64,000 nt of DNA, taken from assembly GCA_004431415.1 (NCBI GenBank), contig QPMI01000193.1, forward strand, positions 62,001-126,000, written 5' to 3'. Source of the stretch: Cyanophora paradoxa (Eukaryota; Glaucocystophyceae; Cyanophorales; Cyanophoraceae). Shown here piece after piece: positions 24,915-34,673 of this stretch; position 1 is the first letter of the stretch, and the number at the start of each line of letters is the position of its first letter. The position numbers and the translations under genes were made by a program. The notes beneath the pieces are model-generated. The model saw only the letters and a list, made by a program, of their open reading frames with translations. It was not told where the DNA came from and did no database searches.

Positions 24915-27491
24915 ATGCAGAAGCACATACTACCTAGCGCTTGCCCGGCCGCGGCGCGCGCCTTCTACCTGGCGCTAGCAATGTTGCTCTTGGCCGAGGC
25001 GCTAGCTATAGCGCCGGCGGCGGCGGCCGCGCTTGGCGAGGGCGAGGGAGTGACCATCCGCCTCCTACACGCGCCGCTCGATTTCGCCACGCGGTCAGCC
25101 CTCTACGTTCGGCACGAGCAGATCAAGAGCGCCTTCCAAGACCTGGAGCTCGAGGAGACCGAGTCGACCGGTACCGCCGGTTCGACTCTGACAGTCAAGG
25201 CCGTGGCGACCGCCAGCGTCGCAACGGGCGACAATAGCGCAACGATAAGGAACCTCGCCAACGCTCAGTACTCAGGCACGCCCCCCTTTCACTTTACTCA
25301 ATTTCCAGGGTCGGCCGCAGCTAACTCGCATGCGCCGCCGCAGTCCCCGTGTCCATCGGGTCGCCGGCGCAGACGTTCTACCTGCTCGTCGACACAGGCA
25401 GCACCGACACGTGGGTGCGCGCGCAGGGGGCTCCGGGCTTCGGGCTTCAAAGGCCCGGCTGAGGCCCGGCTGACCCTCGACCCCGCGCGTGCGCGCAGGT
25501 CATCAACTCGAACTGCACGAACTGCCGGGCGCGCAGCACCAAGTACACCTCCTCCGCCTCCTCCACTTACGCCAAGGACGGCCGCCCCTTCTCCATCCAG
25601 GTCCGCCACCCGCCACCCGCCAGCTGCCGACCGCGCCCCGCGCCCCGGCGCGGGATCGTGATCGGATTTGATCTCACCGGAGGGAAGCGCAGTACGGGTC
25701 GGGGGCGGTGGAGGGAGTGATCGGGAAGGAGACGGTGAGCATGGCGGGCTTCTCGGCGGCGGGGCAGGCGATCGGGCTGGCGCACAGCTCGAGCGGCCTC
25801 GGCTCGAGCATCTCGGGCATCCTCGGCCTCGCCTTCCCCTCCATCGCCACCCCCGCCATGCGCCCGCCCCTCTTCGACTCCATCATGACCGCCGTGCGCC
25901 GACCCCGGCCCCGGCCCCGGTTCCGGCCCCGGGGCGCCCGACCCCCTCCCTTGCTTGGACCTGACGCGGCCCCGGCCTCCTCGGCAGCACGCGCTGGCGG
26001 CGAACGTCTTCACGCTGACCCTCGCCGACACGACCGCCGAGAGCACCCTCAGGATAGGGGGCTACCCCTCCGGCCTCACCTACTACGACCTGCCGCTCCT
26101 CTCCCAGGACTACTGGGCGGTGCGCACGCGCCGCCGGACCCCGGGACCCCCCTCCCCGCCCCGTCGATCGCGCCTCACGCCGCCTCCCGCCCCGCCAGGT
26201 CGCGATGCCACGGCTGACGGTGGGGACGGCGGGTGCGAACCTGTGTCTGCGGGCGACGTGCAAGGCGATCGTGGACAGCGGGACGTCGCTCTTCATCGGC
26301 CCCACCGCCGTCATCCAGTCCATCCTCTCCCTCCTCGCCGCCGCCGCCCCGGCCTCCGCGACCTCCGCCGCCTCGGGCGCCACGCGCACCTGGGACTGCT
26401 CCGGCACCCAGGTCCGCCCCGCGCCCCGCGGAGCCACCCGATCCGCGCCAACGGTGCACCCCCCTGCGGCAGAACCTCCCGACGCTGTACATCTCGCTGC
26501 GGGGGACGGGCACGCAGACGCACGTCGTGGCGCTCTCGCCTCAGCAGTACGTCATCGGCTACGGCACCCGCTCATGCGTCTACGGCTTCGGTCCGCCCCC
26601 CTGGCCCGAGCGAGATGTAGAGATCACAGAGACGGAGCGCCGACCCTCTCTTCCCCCCGCAGACGCCCTGGACTCGTCCTCGTTCGACTTCATCCTGGGG
26701 GACGTCTTCATGCGCGCCGCCGTCACCGTCTTCGACCGCACCAACGCCCGCGTCCGCATCTCCCCCACCGGCCCCACCCAGGTGAGCTCGGCGCGGGGCG
26801 CGCTGCCAGGGGGGGGCCCGGGCTGACCTGCGCGGGCGCTGGGGCAGGTCTCCTCGTACGACTGCTCGCCGGGTTGCTCCCCCGTCCTCTCGTCCGCCAC
26901 CGGCGCCTCCTCCTCCGCCTCCTCCTCCTCCTCCTCGGCGGCCTCCTCGGGGACGCCGGGCTCGAGCCCGACGACGTGGTCCGCCGAGGACTCCGCCGCC
27001 GCCGCCGCCGCCTCCGCCGCCTCCGCCTCGGCCGAGGACGCCGCCTCGTTCGGGGGCCTCGGGGTCGTGGGCGTGGCGGCCGTCGGCGCCGCCGCCAGCG
27101 CGATCATCGTCGTCGTCGCCGCGAGCGTCGTCGTCGCCCGCCGCTGGTCGTCCCGCCGCGCCCTCGCCGCCTCCGCCCCGCGGGGCCCCCGGCGGCCGCC
27201 CGGGCCCCGCCCTCGTCTCCATCGCCGTCGCCCCGGGGCCCCCGGCCGCCCCCGCCGCTTCTCCCCGCCGCCCCCTCCCCCGCCGCCCCCGCCCCCGCTC
27301 CAGCCGGGGGCGCCCCCGCCCCCGCCGTCATCGCGTACCCCGTCGAGCAGGGCGCCGCCCTGTACCCCAGCTACCCCTCCGCACCCGCGATGCCCTACCC
27401 CGCCGCGTACCCCGCTGGGCCTGGGCCGGCGCATGCGCAGGCGGCGCACCCGCACACACCGAGCAGCGTCGCTCTCCAGGTCGAGCCCTGA
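24915..27491 (+). CDS. Pepsin-family (A1) aspartic protease, type I membrane-anchored
   Basis: The N-terminus MQKHILPSACPAAARAFYLA followed by LAMLLLAEALAIAPAAAA looks like a signal peptide. The first catalytic motif is FYLLVDTGSTDTWV (DTG). The exon ending RPFSIQ splices to YGSGAVEGVIGKETVSMAG, giving the flap Tyr. The second catalytic motif is KAIVDSGTSLFIGP (DSG). Between and after them are SGILGLAFPSIATP, STLRIGGYPSGLTYYDLPLL, LPTLYISLRGTGTQTH and the terminal core exon SSFDFILGDVFMRAAVTVFD. After the protease core come a Ser-rich stalk, a hydrophobic span (GVAAVGAAASAIIVVVAASV) with a basic stop-transfer sequence, and a Pro/Tyr-rich tail ending VALQVEP at 27491. Family knowledge predicts endopeptidase activity at acid pH in the secretory path or cell surface. 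The exact splicing of the tail near 27180-27340 is uncertain. Confidence 0.92.
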
Positions 27492-27801
27492 CCGTTGAGC
27501 ATCGTTGGCCATGGCGCGCTCTGCGTTCCAGCTATACTTGCGATGAATTCAAATTATCTAGATATCTTGTGCTTGTCAGATAACGGTTAACACGCTTGTG
27601 CTTTTCATGTTTCCTTTCGAATCTCCGTCTTCAAGGCTTCGCAATTGCAAGTCTGCTAGTATACATGTACAGCTCGATAGCAATGCAGTAGTTCTAGTTA
27701 GATTATGCTTTTTCACTGTATACTAATTATAAGCTAATAAGATTAATGTAACATACGAGCTCGAGGCGCGATCGCGGGCGCTTCAGGAGAAGGCGACGCT
27801 A
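27492..27801. other. AT-rich convergent spacer
   Basis: 310 bp of AT-rich DNA between the 3' ends of the protease (+) and NHL (-) genes. It presumably holds both 3' UTRs and poly(A) sites, but no standard AATAAA is evident. Confidence 0.4.
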
Positions 27802-30056
27802 CTAGCTAGGCGGCCCCAGCTGAACACCGGCGTCTTGGGCGGGCGCCGCTGGGGCCGGGGCAGGCCTAGGATCGTCGTGCGCGGTCTCCGACCCCGCCTC
27901 CTGATCCCGACCCGCCAGCTGGGAAGAGTTGAGGAGGGCAGCACGGCATCCCAGACTCGTGATCACAGGTGGGATGGGCACCCGTGCGGCGGTGACCTCT
28001 TCTCGGACGCGCCGCGGGGAGCCGGCGGGGGTGCGCGCGCCAGCACCTGGGCGCGGAGCGGCCGGCTGCGGGTCGGAAGCCCCTGCAGTTGGAGGCGCTA
28101 CCGCCAGCGGAGGGGCGGCAGGGGCTGCTGCGGCCGGGCCGGGCGGGTCCGCTGAGGGCGACGGCGGTGGGTGCAGGGCGGCGGCGGAGGCCGGGGCGGG
28201 TGGCGCGGGGCCGGCAGAGTGGCCGGGCACCGCACGCGCCGGCGAGGCGCCGCGAGGCATCGTGCGCCGCGACTGACTCGCCGGCGCCGTCGAAGGCAGC
28301 AGCGGCTGCCGCTCGGCGCCGGCCGCCGCTGGGAGCTGCGCAGAGGGCTCAGCGGGGGCCGGCCCGGGGTGCGGGGCCGCGGGCTCGCTCGGTGGCGGTT
28401 GAGGTACACGGCAAACGCCGTAAGGACGAACAGCGAGAGGCCGACCGCCGCCGCCTGCGCGCCCCACCCGCCCCGCCCCTTCCCTCCCGCGCCCTTCTCG
28501 CCCCCGTCCTCTTCCTCCTGCTCCGCGGCTGCGGGGGGCAGGAGGTCGGCGGCCAGTAGACCACGGAGGGGCACCGCGGGCACTCACGCGTGAGGCGGAG
28601 CAGGCGCCGCGAGCCGTAGTCCGCAAGGAGCACGTCCCCTTCCTGGGGGTACGTGAATCCTCTGGGGGGTACGGGCGGGCGCCACAGAGCGCACGTGGAC
28701 GCAGACGCCGGCGGGGCGGCTCAGCCGCGCGGCTGAACCCACGCCCTCCACCGCCCCGCGGCTGCCCGCGGCGCCCGCCAGCGTGCTCACAACGCCTGGC
28801 GAAGGAGTCATAGGAGGGGGGTAGGGTGAGGAAACGGGGCAGGGTACCGGAGCGCAGATCGAGGTGGCGCACGAGCGCGTTGCCCGAGTCCGAAACGAGC
28901 AGCGCACCCCCCTCCGCGTCCAGGGCGAGCCCCTCGGGCGCGCCGAAGCAGGCTGCTGTACCCCTGGCACGCGGCGCTCGGACGAGCGGCTTTAGGGGAC
29001 CCAAGGAGTGCGGGCGATGTGTACCGCCCGTCCGCGGCGCCGGCGGCCCCGCAGCCGGCGAGGACCCTGGCCTCGCCCGCTGCCGGGGCGGTCGGGCGGG
29101 TACGCGCGATGCACGGGGCGCAGGGGACCGCACTCGAGAGGCCGACGGCGTAGATGGAATTCTTGGCGGCGTCGGCGACGTAAAGAGAGCCAGAGGGGGC
29201 GTGGAGGGCGAGCCCGCGCGGGTTCAGCAGGCCCGAGTCCGCGGGCGTCACGACGTCCACGACGCCTTCGGGTTCGAATCCGGCGCTCAGGCGCGTCCGG
29301 CGTGCGCGGGGCGCAGGGCAACGGCGGACCGATCTCCTCGGAGAGAGCGACGCGGCGCACGACGTGGTTCCCGCTGTCTGGCGGCACGGCAGTTGGAACT
29401 CGCCATCCGAACTCGAGCGCGAGCGCGAGCGCGCACCGGCCACGTAGACGAACTGGCTGCGGGAGTCGACAGCGAGCCCAAACGGCGCGTTGAAGAGCGC
29501 GCCCGTCGTGCGGGTCGGGCCAGCGCGCATCCCCGCATCTCCTGGCGTCCCAGCGAGGAGAGCAGCCTCGCCGGGGACGCCGCCTGCGCGAGCAGGTCTG
29601 TCATCGGGTCCGAGAGCATGCAGATCTAGAGAAGGCCCGCGCACCGACAAGCGGAGCTTCCCACAGCGCGTTCGACGACTTGTCGGCGATGAGGAGAGCG
29701 CAACCTCTGGCGCGCTCGGCGACGGCAAGGCCGCTCAGCACGCCGAAAGTGTACGTGGTCTCGTTGTGGCGCTTCGAATACGCCGCCTCCTTGAGCACTG
29801 CCACGGGCGGCGCGGCGGCATCGGGCGGCATCGCGTGGACCTCCCGTCCTACGGCGATGAACAGCACAGGACGGCCGCAAGCGGGGCCGGTGATGGCGAG
29901 GCCCCAGGGAGAGGCGCTCGGTACCTGCGCGAGCGTCGAGACATTCGCCACCAGCAAAGGAGCGGCGTGCGCAAAGAGAATAGCCTGTGCCGCGAGGAAC
30001 AGAGCCGCAACGGGCGCTGCGAGGGGCGGCGAGGCTGGCGAGGTTGGCGAAGCCAT
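27802..30056 (-). CDS. NHL-repeat beta-propeller, signal peptide and single-pass membrane protein
   Basis: The start at 30056 is chosen over an in-frame upstream Met because MASPTSPASPPLAAPVAALF then LAAQAILFAHAAPLLV is a good signal peptide. NHL-type blades follow: PWGLAITGPACGRP, FGVLSGLAVAERARG, FNAPFGLAVDSRSQFVYVAG, ADSGNHVVRRVAL, LLNPRGLALHAPSGSLYVAD, FGAPEGLALDAEGGALLVSD, LVRHLDLRSG, STLAGAAGSRGAVEGVGSAA, and a short VLLADYGSRRLLRLT exon. A hydrophobic segment (AAAVGLSLFVLTAFAVYLNR) then precedes a Pro/Ala-rich cytoplasmic tail ending GVQLGPPS. The TM exon joins the tail only through a 53-nt GC-AG intron (28336-28388). Likely a surface or endomembrane protein with a lumenal propeller; the ligand is unknown. 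Confidence 0.85.
28336..28388 (-). other. GC-AG intron proven by reading frame
   Basis: On the minus strand the intron begins GCGAGCCCGCGG, has a CTGAG branch-like site and ends GCGCAG. Removing its 53 nt joins the TM exon (AVYLNRHR) to LPAAAGAERQPLLPS in the tail frame, which stays open to the stop. Confidence 0.75.
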
Positions 30057-30269
30057 TCGCTCGTGTTTGGCCGTACCCCGTTGGTCAAACCCATCGTTTA
30101 ACCCGAGGGTCGCTTTCCAGCTACTGGAGACATCATTCCTTGCCAAATTATGGATATCGATCTTCGTATCGCTTAGCTAGCGAATTCACCAACGGGAACG
30201 CTTGTCAAGCTCTGGCGGACTCGACCTCGACGGCCGCTTCCCCCAGCCGCGGCAGCGCGGCGATCTAGC
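30057..30269. promoter_or_regulatory. Divergent promoter region between the NHL and coiled-coil/CCHC genes
   Basis: 213 bp between opposed start codons. It is AT-richer than the flanks and contains an AATTAATT-poor, GATATC-bearing stretch. No named motif is identified. Confidence 0.45.
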
Positions 30270-32349
30270 ATGCTCAAGCCCCCGCCACCGTCCGAGAGTC
30301 TCAAGGGCAACCGGCAGCCCGCCAGCGCCCCCCCAAAGGCGTCGTCTCCAAGGTCACCGAGGCAGTCGCCGCGCGGGCAGCCGGCGCCGGCGCCGGCGGC
30401 CCCTCCGCCTGGTGACATGCTTTCACGACTTGAGGACTTCGAGCGGCACCACGGCTTCCGGCCGCGGCACGCCTTCCTCGCGTTCAAGCGGGCGTCGGGC
30501 TCGGACCTCGCGCAGCTCGTCGAGCTCTTCCTCAAGACGCACGGGTCCGGCCCCGGCAGAACGGCCCCACGGCCCCCGCGCCCCGCCCGAGGCGCCGCGC
30601 CCGACGCGGGGCCGGCGGCAGGTACTCGGCGATGCTCGGGGGCGACGCCCGCGCCGTGAGCTCCTGCGCGTGCCTCGTGCTCGTCCTCACGGCCGCCCGC
30701 GACGAGAAGGGCAGGCGCGCCGCCCCCGCCCCCTCCCCCGCCCCGCGGCGCCGACGCCGCGCGCCGGGCCGGCTCTGCGCCGCAGGCTCGTGGGGGCGTT
30801 CGACGCCGGCGACGGGGACCACCTCTGCCGGCGGGCCGCCGCCCACGCCTTCGCCGCCGGCATGGTGCCCCGCCCCGCCCCGCCCCCAGCCCCCGCCCCG
30901 CCCCTCACGCCCCGCGCCCCGGCGCCCCGCAGGCCATCATCGCCGTGACGCGCGCCCCGTTCGAGTGGCCCAAGGGCGACGGCGCCCCCGCCGAGCTGCG
31001 CGCACTCGCCGCCGTACCCCCACTCCGCTGGGACCCCGAGGTGCCCGCCCTTTCCCCCGTCTGGTCTCAGCTCTTGCTGAGCTGGTACCCCCGCAGCACC
31101 CGGCCCCCTCGCTCGCCGAGATCAGCCGGCGCGTCCAGCAGGTACCCCGGCCCCGCGCTCTCGCGCCGGCTCCGAGCCGCGCCGACGGGTACCCCCTCGC
31201 AGGCCGCGGTGGGCCGGTGCCGCGAGTGGCGCTGCCCGCCCGAGCTGCTCGCCCTGCGGCCCGCCGACCGCCTGCCCCTCCGGTCCGACCCGCCCGCCGC
31301 CCCGCTGCCGCCCGCCGCCCCGCCGCGCCCCTGAGGGCCGCCCAGGGCGCCCTGGCCCCGGGTCCGCGCCCGCGCCCCCCCGGCCTCCGGCGGCCTCCCG
31401 GAAGAGGACCCCGGGCGGGCCATTGCCGAGAAGGCTCGTGCACCTCATCACCCCTCCCCTCCCCTCTCCACCCCCTTCTATCCCCCCCCTCCCCCCCCCC
31501 CCCGCATCGTGACGGGTAGCGCGCAGCGTGCGGAGCTGGCGGAGCTGCGGGCGCGGCTGAACGAGCTGCGCCTGAGCGACCTCTCCGCGCGGGCCGAGCG
31601 GGGCGGGCGGACGCCCCCGCGGCGCCCCCTCCACGCGCACTTCGCCGACGGGCCCGACCGGCTGCCCGCCCCGGAGGAGGAGGGGTGTGTCGCGGGGGTG
31701 CCGGAGCCGGAGGGGGAGCTGCGGGGCGAGATGCAGAGCCTGCGGGTGACGATCGAGAGGCTGCGGGGCGTGCTCGCCACCTCCCGCGTGGGCGACCTCG
31801 CGCCCCTCCGCGCCGAGCTCCAGGCCCCCCCCCCCCCCCCCCCCCCCCTTCCCCGGCACCCGATCCGACCTGTACCCCGGCAGGCGGCGTGGGCTGCGTC
31901 GGAGGACGCGCGGGCGGAGGCGATCCGCGCGCAGGCGCAGGCTCGAATCCTGGAGAGGGAAATAGGGCGGCTCCGGGAAGAGAAGCGGGTGCGCGGCGAC
32001 CGGGGCGCGGGGGCGGCGGCCGCCACGGGGCCCTGACGGAGCGCCCGATCAGAGGCTGGAGGAGGCGAGCGCGGCGTCCGGGGCCGGGGGCGGCGGCTCC
32101 CGCAGCGCGTCCTGCATGGTGAGCGGGCGGGGGCCCCCGGCCCCACCGCGTCGCCCTCGCTCGCCTGACCCCGCGAAGATATGCGGCGGGGCGGGGCACT
32201 TTGCGGCCGACTGCCCCGTGCTGGGCGGCCAGGGCGGCTCCGCCTCCTCGAGGGGATCGGGCCACGGCTCCAGGCGGAGGCGCGGCTGGTCGGCCGGCGG
32301 CCACGCTGGCGGTGGTGCGCATGCAGGGGCTCGCGTGCTCCCCCTGTAG
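30270..32349 (+). CDS. Unrecognised protein with coiled coil and C-terminal CCHC zinc knuckle
   Basis: Starts MLKPPPPSESLKGNRQPASA, then MLSRLEDFERHHGFRPRHAF and LAFKRASGSDLAQLVELFLK. Further exons are LGGDARAVSSCACLVLVLTA, LVGAFDAGDGDHLCRRAAAH, AIIAVTRAPFEWPKGDGAPA and PPELLALRPADRLPLRSD. A GC-AG intron (31434-31526) joins GRAIAEK to RAELAELRARLNELRLSDL, making a continuous coiled coil. Later LRVTIERLRGVLATSR and EAIRAQAQARILEREIGRL extend it. The final splice joins SASCM to ICGGAGHFAADCPVLGG. This completes C-x2-C-x4-H-x4-C, a nucleic-acid-binding zinc knuckle, with a Gly/Arg/Ser-rich tail ending in TAG at 32347-32349. I do not recognise the N-terminal domain. RNA binding is inferred from the knuckle. 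It is the parent of the truncated copy at 19.4-20.5 kb. Confidence 0.72.
31434..31526 (+). other. GC-AG intron joining coiled-coil exons
   Basis: The exon ends GCCGAGAAG and the intron starts GCTCGTGCACC. It contains pyrimidine/poly-C runs and a GTGAC branch-like site and ends GCGCAG. Using the nearby GT instead would put the downstream coil out of frame. Confidence 0.6.
31825..31848 (+). repeat. Poly-C tract in intron (sense strand)
   Basis: 24 consecutive C just after a CAG exon end, on the sense strand of the CCHC gene. Confidence 0.85.
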
Positions 32350-33019
32350 GCTGTTGGCTGTCAGCCTGCATTGCCCTGCAGGGCAAACGTACACGTAGGA
32401 GCTTGTGTGCCGGGCGTGTATAAATATTAAATGCAGATTCCCCCTGATTCTGCGTGCATGCACGCCGGTGCCGGGGCGCCATTGCAACTTGCAAGGGAGG
32501 CCTGAGGAGACCCGGCCTGACCCTCTGCACTCGGCCGCGGGCTAGCTAGCGCTCACGTGCACTGAGTCAGCGGCTTGATCACGAGTTGGCCATGTATGGC
32601 CATGGCCGGCGCCATGCAATATGGGCCGGGGCACATAAACTTCAAGGCTTCGGCCCCGGCTAGCGCTCAGCGGCTACTAGACGAAACCCGATGGTAATTA
32701 TAACGGGGCTAGACGCCGCCTATATATACATATATCGTATCGTGTTCGAATTCAGTGTCTTACAATCTTCAATGATTCTCCATTACTGCTATCTGTCACA
32801 CGGTCACAGTGTCGCCTAGGCGGCCTAGCCCGCTGCCCCCCTCGAGCTCGCTGCGCCAGCACACAGCACATAATCGATATCCCCAACCCGGCGGCCCGGC
32901 CCAATTTTGCTGTATTAATTCTGGACCGGTATACCGTATACGTTACATATATTATCATTGAATACGTACCAGAATCATGGCAGAATGCGCTCTTGTGCAT
33001 GACACAGTTGACACTGCAT
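32350..33019. other. Start of gene-free AT-rich island
   Basis: No gene is supported. There are short palindromes (GGCCATGTATGGCCATGGCC, TATATATACATATA). This begins a 3.5-kb low-GC island that runs to 35835. Confidence 0.4.
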
Positions 33020-33027
33020 GTCACGAG
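33020..33027. repeat. Left 8-bp target-site duplication of the hAT element
   Basis: GTCACGAG, identical to 33532-33539. Confidence 0.88.
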
Positions 33028-33531
33028 TAGGGCTGGGTCCAGTGAGATCAGTGGAGGGTCGAGGGTCTCACTCCACTCACTGAGTGAGGATTTTGGCTCA
33101 CTCGTACAAAGAAAAATGTATGGGGCGAGTGAGCCGGACCTCAGCCCGCGCCGCGCGGGGGGGGTATCTGGCGCCATTACTAAGTTAAATCACGACCCAG
33201 GCGCCCCACCTAACCGTTGAACGATTTGGGGGTACTTTTGAGTCAGATCTACCTGCGTATAGCGTAGCGCTAGCAGCACCGCGCGCGATGCTGACCATCA
33301 CCAATTTGAAATTCGAAACGACCTCTCAGAGTCTCGACATTTTAGAAGCTCGCGGAAACAGCTGGCAGTTAAGGCACGTAGCGCCTGAAAACACGGCGAA
33401 ATCTGGGTCGTTTTAGGTCGTTTTTCGCGTATACGAAAACGTACCCCCTGCTCACTACAGTGACTGAGTGAGTGGGACGCAAAAAGCTCACTCACAAAGT
33501 GAGCCCGCGGACCTCACTGGGCGCAGCCCTA
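33028..33531. mobile_element. hAT-type non-autonomous DNA transposon (MITE), 504 bp
   Basis: The left end is TAGGGCTGGGTCCAGTGAG and the right end, read inward on the other strand, is TAGGGCTGCGCCCAGTGAG: 17 of 19 positions match. The element is flanked by an exact 8-bp direct repeat, GTCACGAG (33020-33027 and 33532-33539). An 8-bp target duplication with TAGGG-type ends is the hallmark of the hAT superfamily. Inside, CTCACT/AGTGAG words are repeated near both ends (for example 33068-33100 and 33461-33503), like hAT subterminal transposase-binding repeats. No transposase reading frame is present, so mobility would need a partner element elsewhere. Confidence 0.88.
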
Positions 33532-33539
33532 GTCACGAG
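33532..33539. repeat. Right 8-bp target-site duplication of the hAT element
   Basis: GTCACGAG, identical to 33020-33027. Confidence 0.88.
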
Positions 33540-33710
33540 TCTTGTCACGGTGTCACCGTCTCTTGTGTCCCCGATACTAAGAAGTAGTCCGGCAATTCAC
33601 CAAAAACAATAAGTAGAATTTCGAAGGCTACTAGAAGGCTAGTAGAAGCTAACTTAAGCTTAAGTAATTTTTTTATAATGTAATATGCTAGTACTAGTAG
33701 GAGCCTACTA

Positions 33711-33998
33711 CTGTAGGATTGCTTTTTTAGCCGATGTTTTAAATTGCCGTACTACGGTATATTGCCGTCGTCACTGAGTCAATTTGCCGAGAGGCCGAAT
33801 TCGGCAATTTGGAGCCGCGGCAATTCTCAGGGGGTAGGCCGGGGCCGTAGGGCTAGAAATCATGCCGCGCCATAGAAGAAATCCAGAGTTTCGGCAATTT
33901 ATCGCCACGGCAATTCCGGTCCGGTTTTGCTCGAATTCGGCAATTTAACTACGCGGCAATTTAAGCATTCAATAATTCCTACTGTGTGCATCCTACAG
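33711..33998. mobile_element. TA-flanked MITE candidate, 288 bp, carrying a CGGCAATT motif array
   Basis: The ends are CTGTAGGATTGC (left) and CTGTAGGATGCA (right, inverted), each next to a TA dinucleotide (33709-33710 and 33999-34000). Flanking sequence is also partly inverted (GGAGCCT near both sides). The interior holds about nine copies of CGGCAATT or its complement in both orientations between about 33741 and 33962. No coding frame. TA target sites suggest Tc1/mariner-like mobilisation, but the terminal repeat is short. Confidence 0.5.
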
Positions 33999-34059
33999 TA
34001 CTAGGAGCCTCGGAGGTCGACTAGTACTGTACTAGAACTTCTAGAATCTAGAAGCACTA

Positions 34060-34671
34060 CTGTAAACGTAGAAATGTTCGTCGAGACTTAATTTCGACAA
34101 AACCCGAAAATCGTGACGAAAAGATTTTTTTTTGAGAGACTACGGTGGGGCGAACCCCCCGTAGGTAGTGATATTAAAGACAACAAAGCAATCACAAATC
34201 AAAGATACAGTAAACTAGCACAAAATATATACAGAATCAAGAGGGATCACGAGAAGGGACACGATCAGAAGAACGCAAAAGATAAGGAGAACGAGCACGA
34301 GGAGAAGGAGTAGAAGAGCTCAAGGGCGTCGATGCAGAAGTACTAGTCACACTAGAACGACGAGGAGCACGGGGACGCAGCAAATAAGGAGAACGAGCAC
34401 GAGGAACTACAGTCGAAGACGAAGATCTAGACGAAGACGACAAGACAGAGCTAACAGCAGAACTAGAAGACGTAGTCGCAGGAGGCAGCATCAATTTTTC
34501 GTTAGCCCCGCGACTCCGCCATAGACAGGTCAGCCGTTAGTACCCCTCTCAATACAAAAGTTCAGTTCAAGAGTATCAAATATTCGTCAAAGTGCATGCG
34601 CAGTGCGCACTGCGCAGGGCTGACGAATATAGACGAAATAAAGACGCTGTCGAAGATTCCTACGTTTACAG
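34060..34671. mobile_element. TA-flanked MITE candidate, 612 bp, with ~27-bp terminal inverted repeats
   Basis: The left end is CTGTAAACGTAGAAATGTTC and the right end, inverted, is CTGTAAACGTAGGAATCTTC, with weaker similarity continuing further. TA dinucleotides flank both ends (34058-34059 and 34672-34673). The interior includes a purine-rich stretch with a repeated 20-bp unit starting AAGGAGAACGAGCACGAGGA (about 34285-34304 and 34388-34405). No transposase is recognisable. The small open frames (34113-34313 +, 34237-34494 -) are compositionally biased and probably not genes. Confidence 0.65.
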
Positions 34672-34673
34672 TA

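Noticed and set aside
34113-34494. Small frames in both strands of the 612-bp element
   Set aside because: Strongly biased composition driven by purine repeats, no splice context and no resemblance to transposase or gag.
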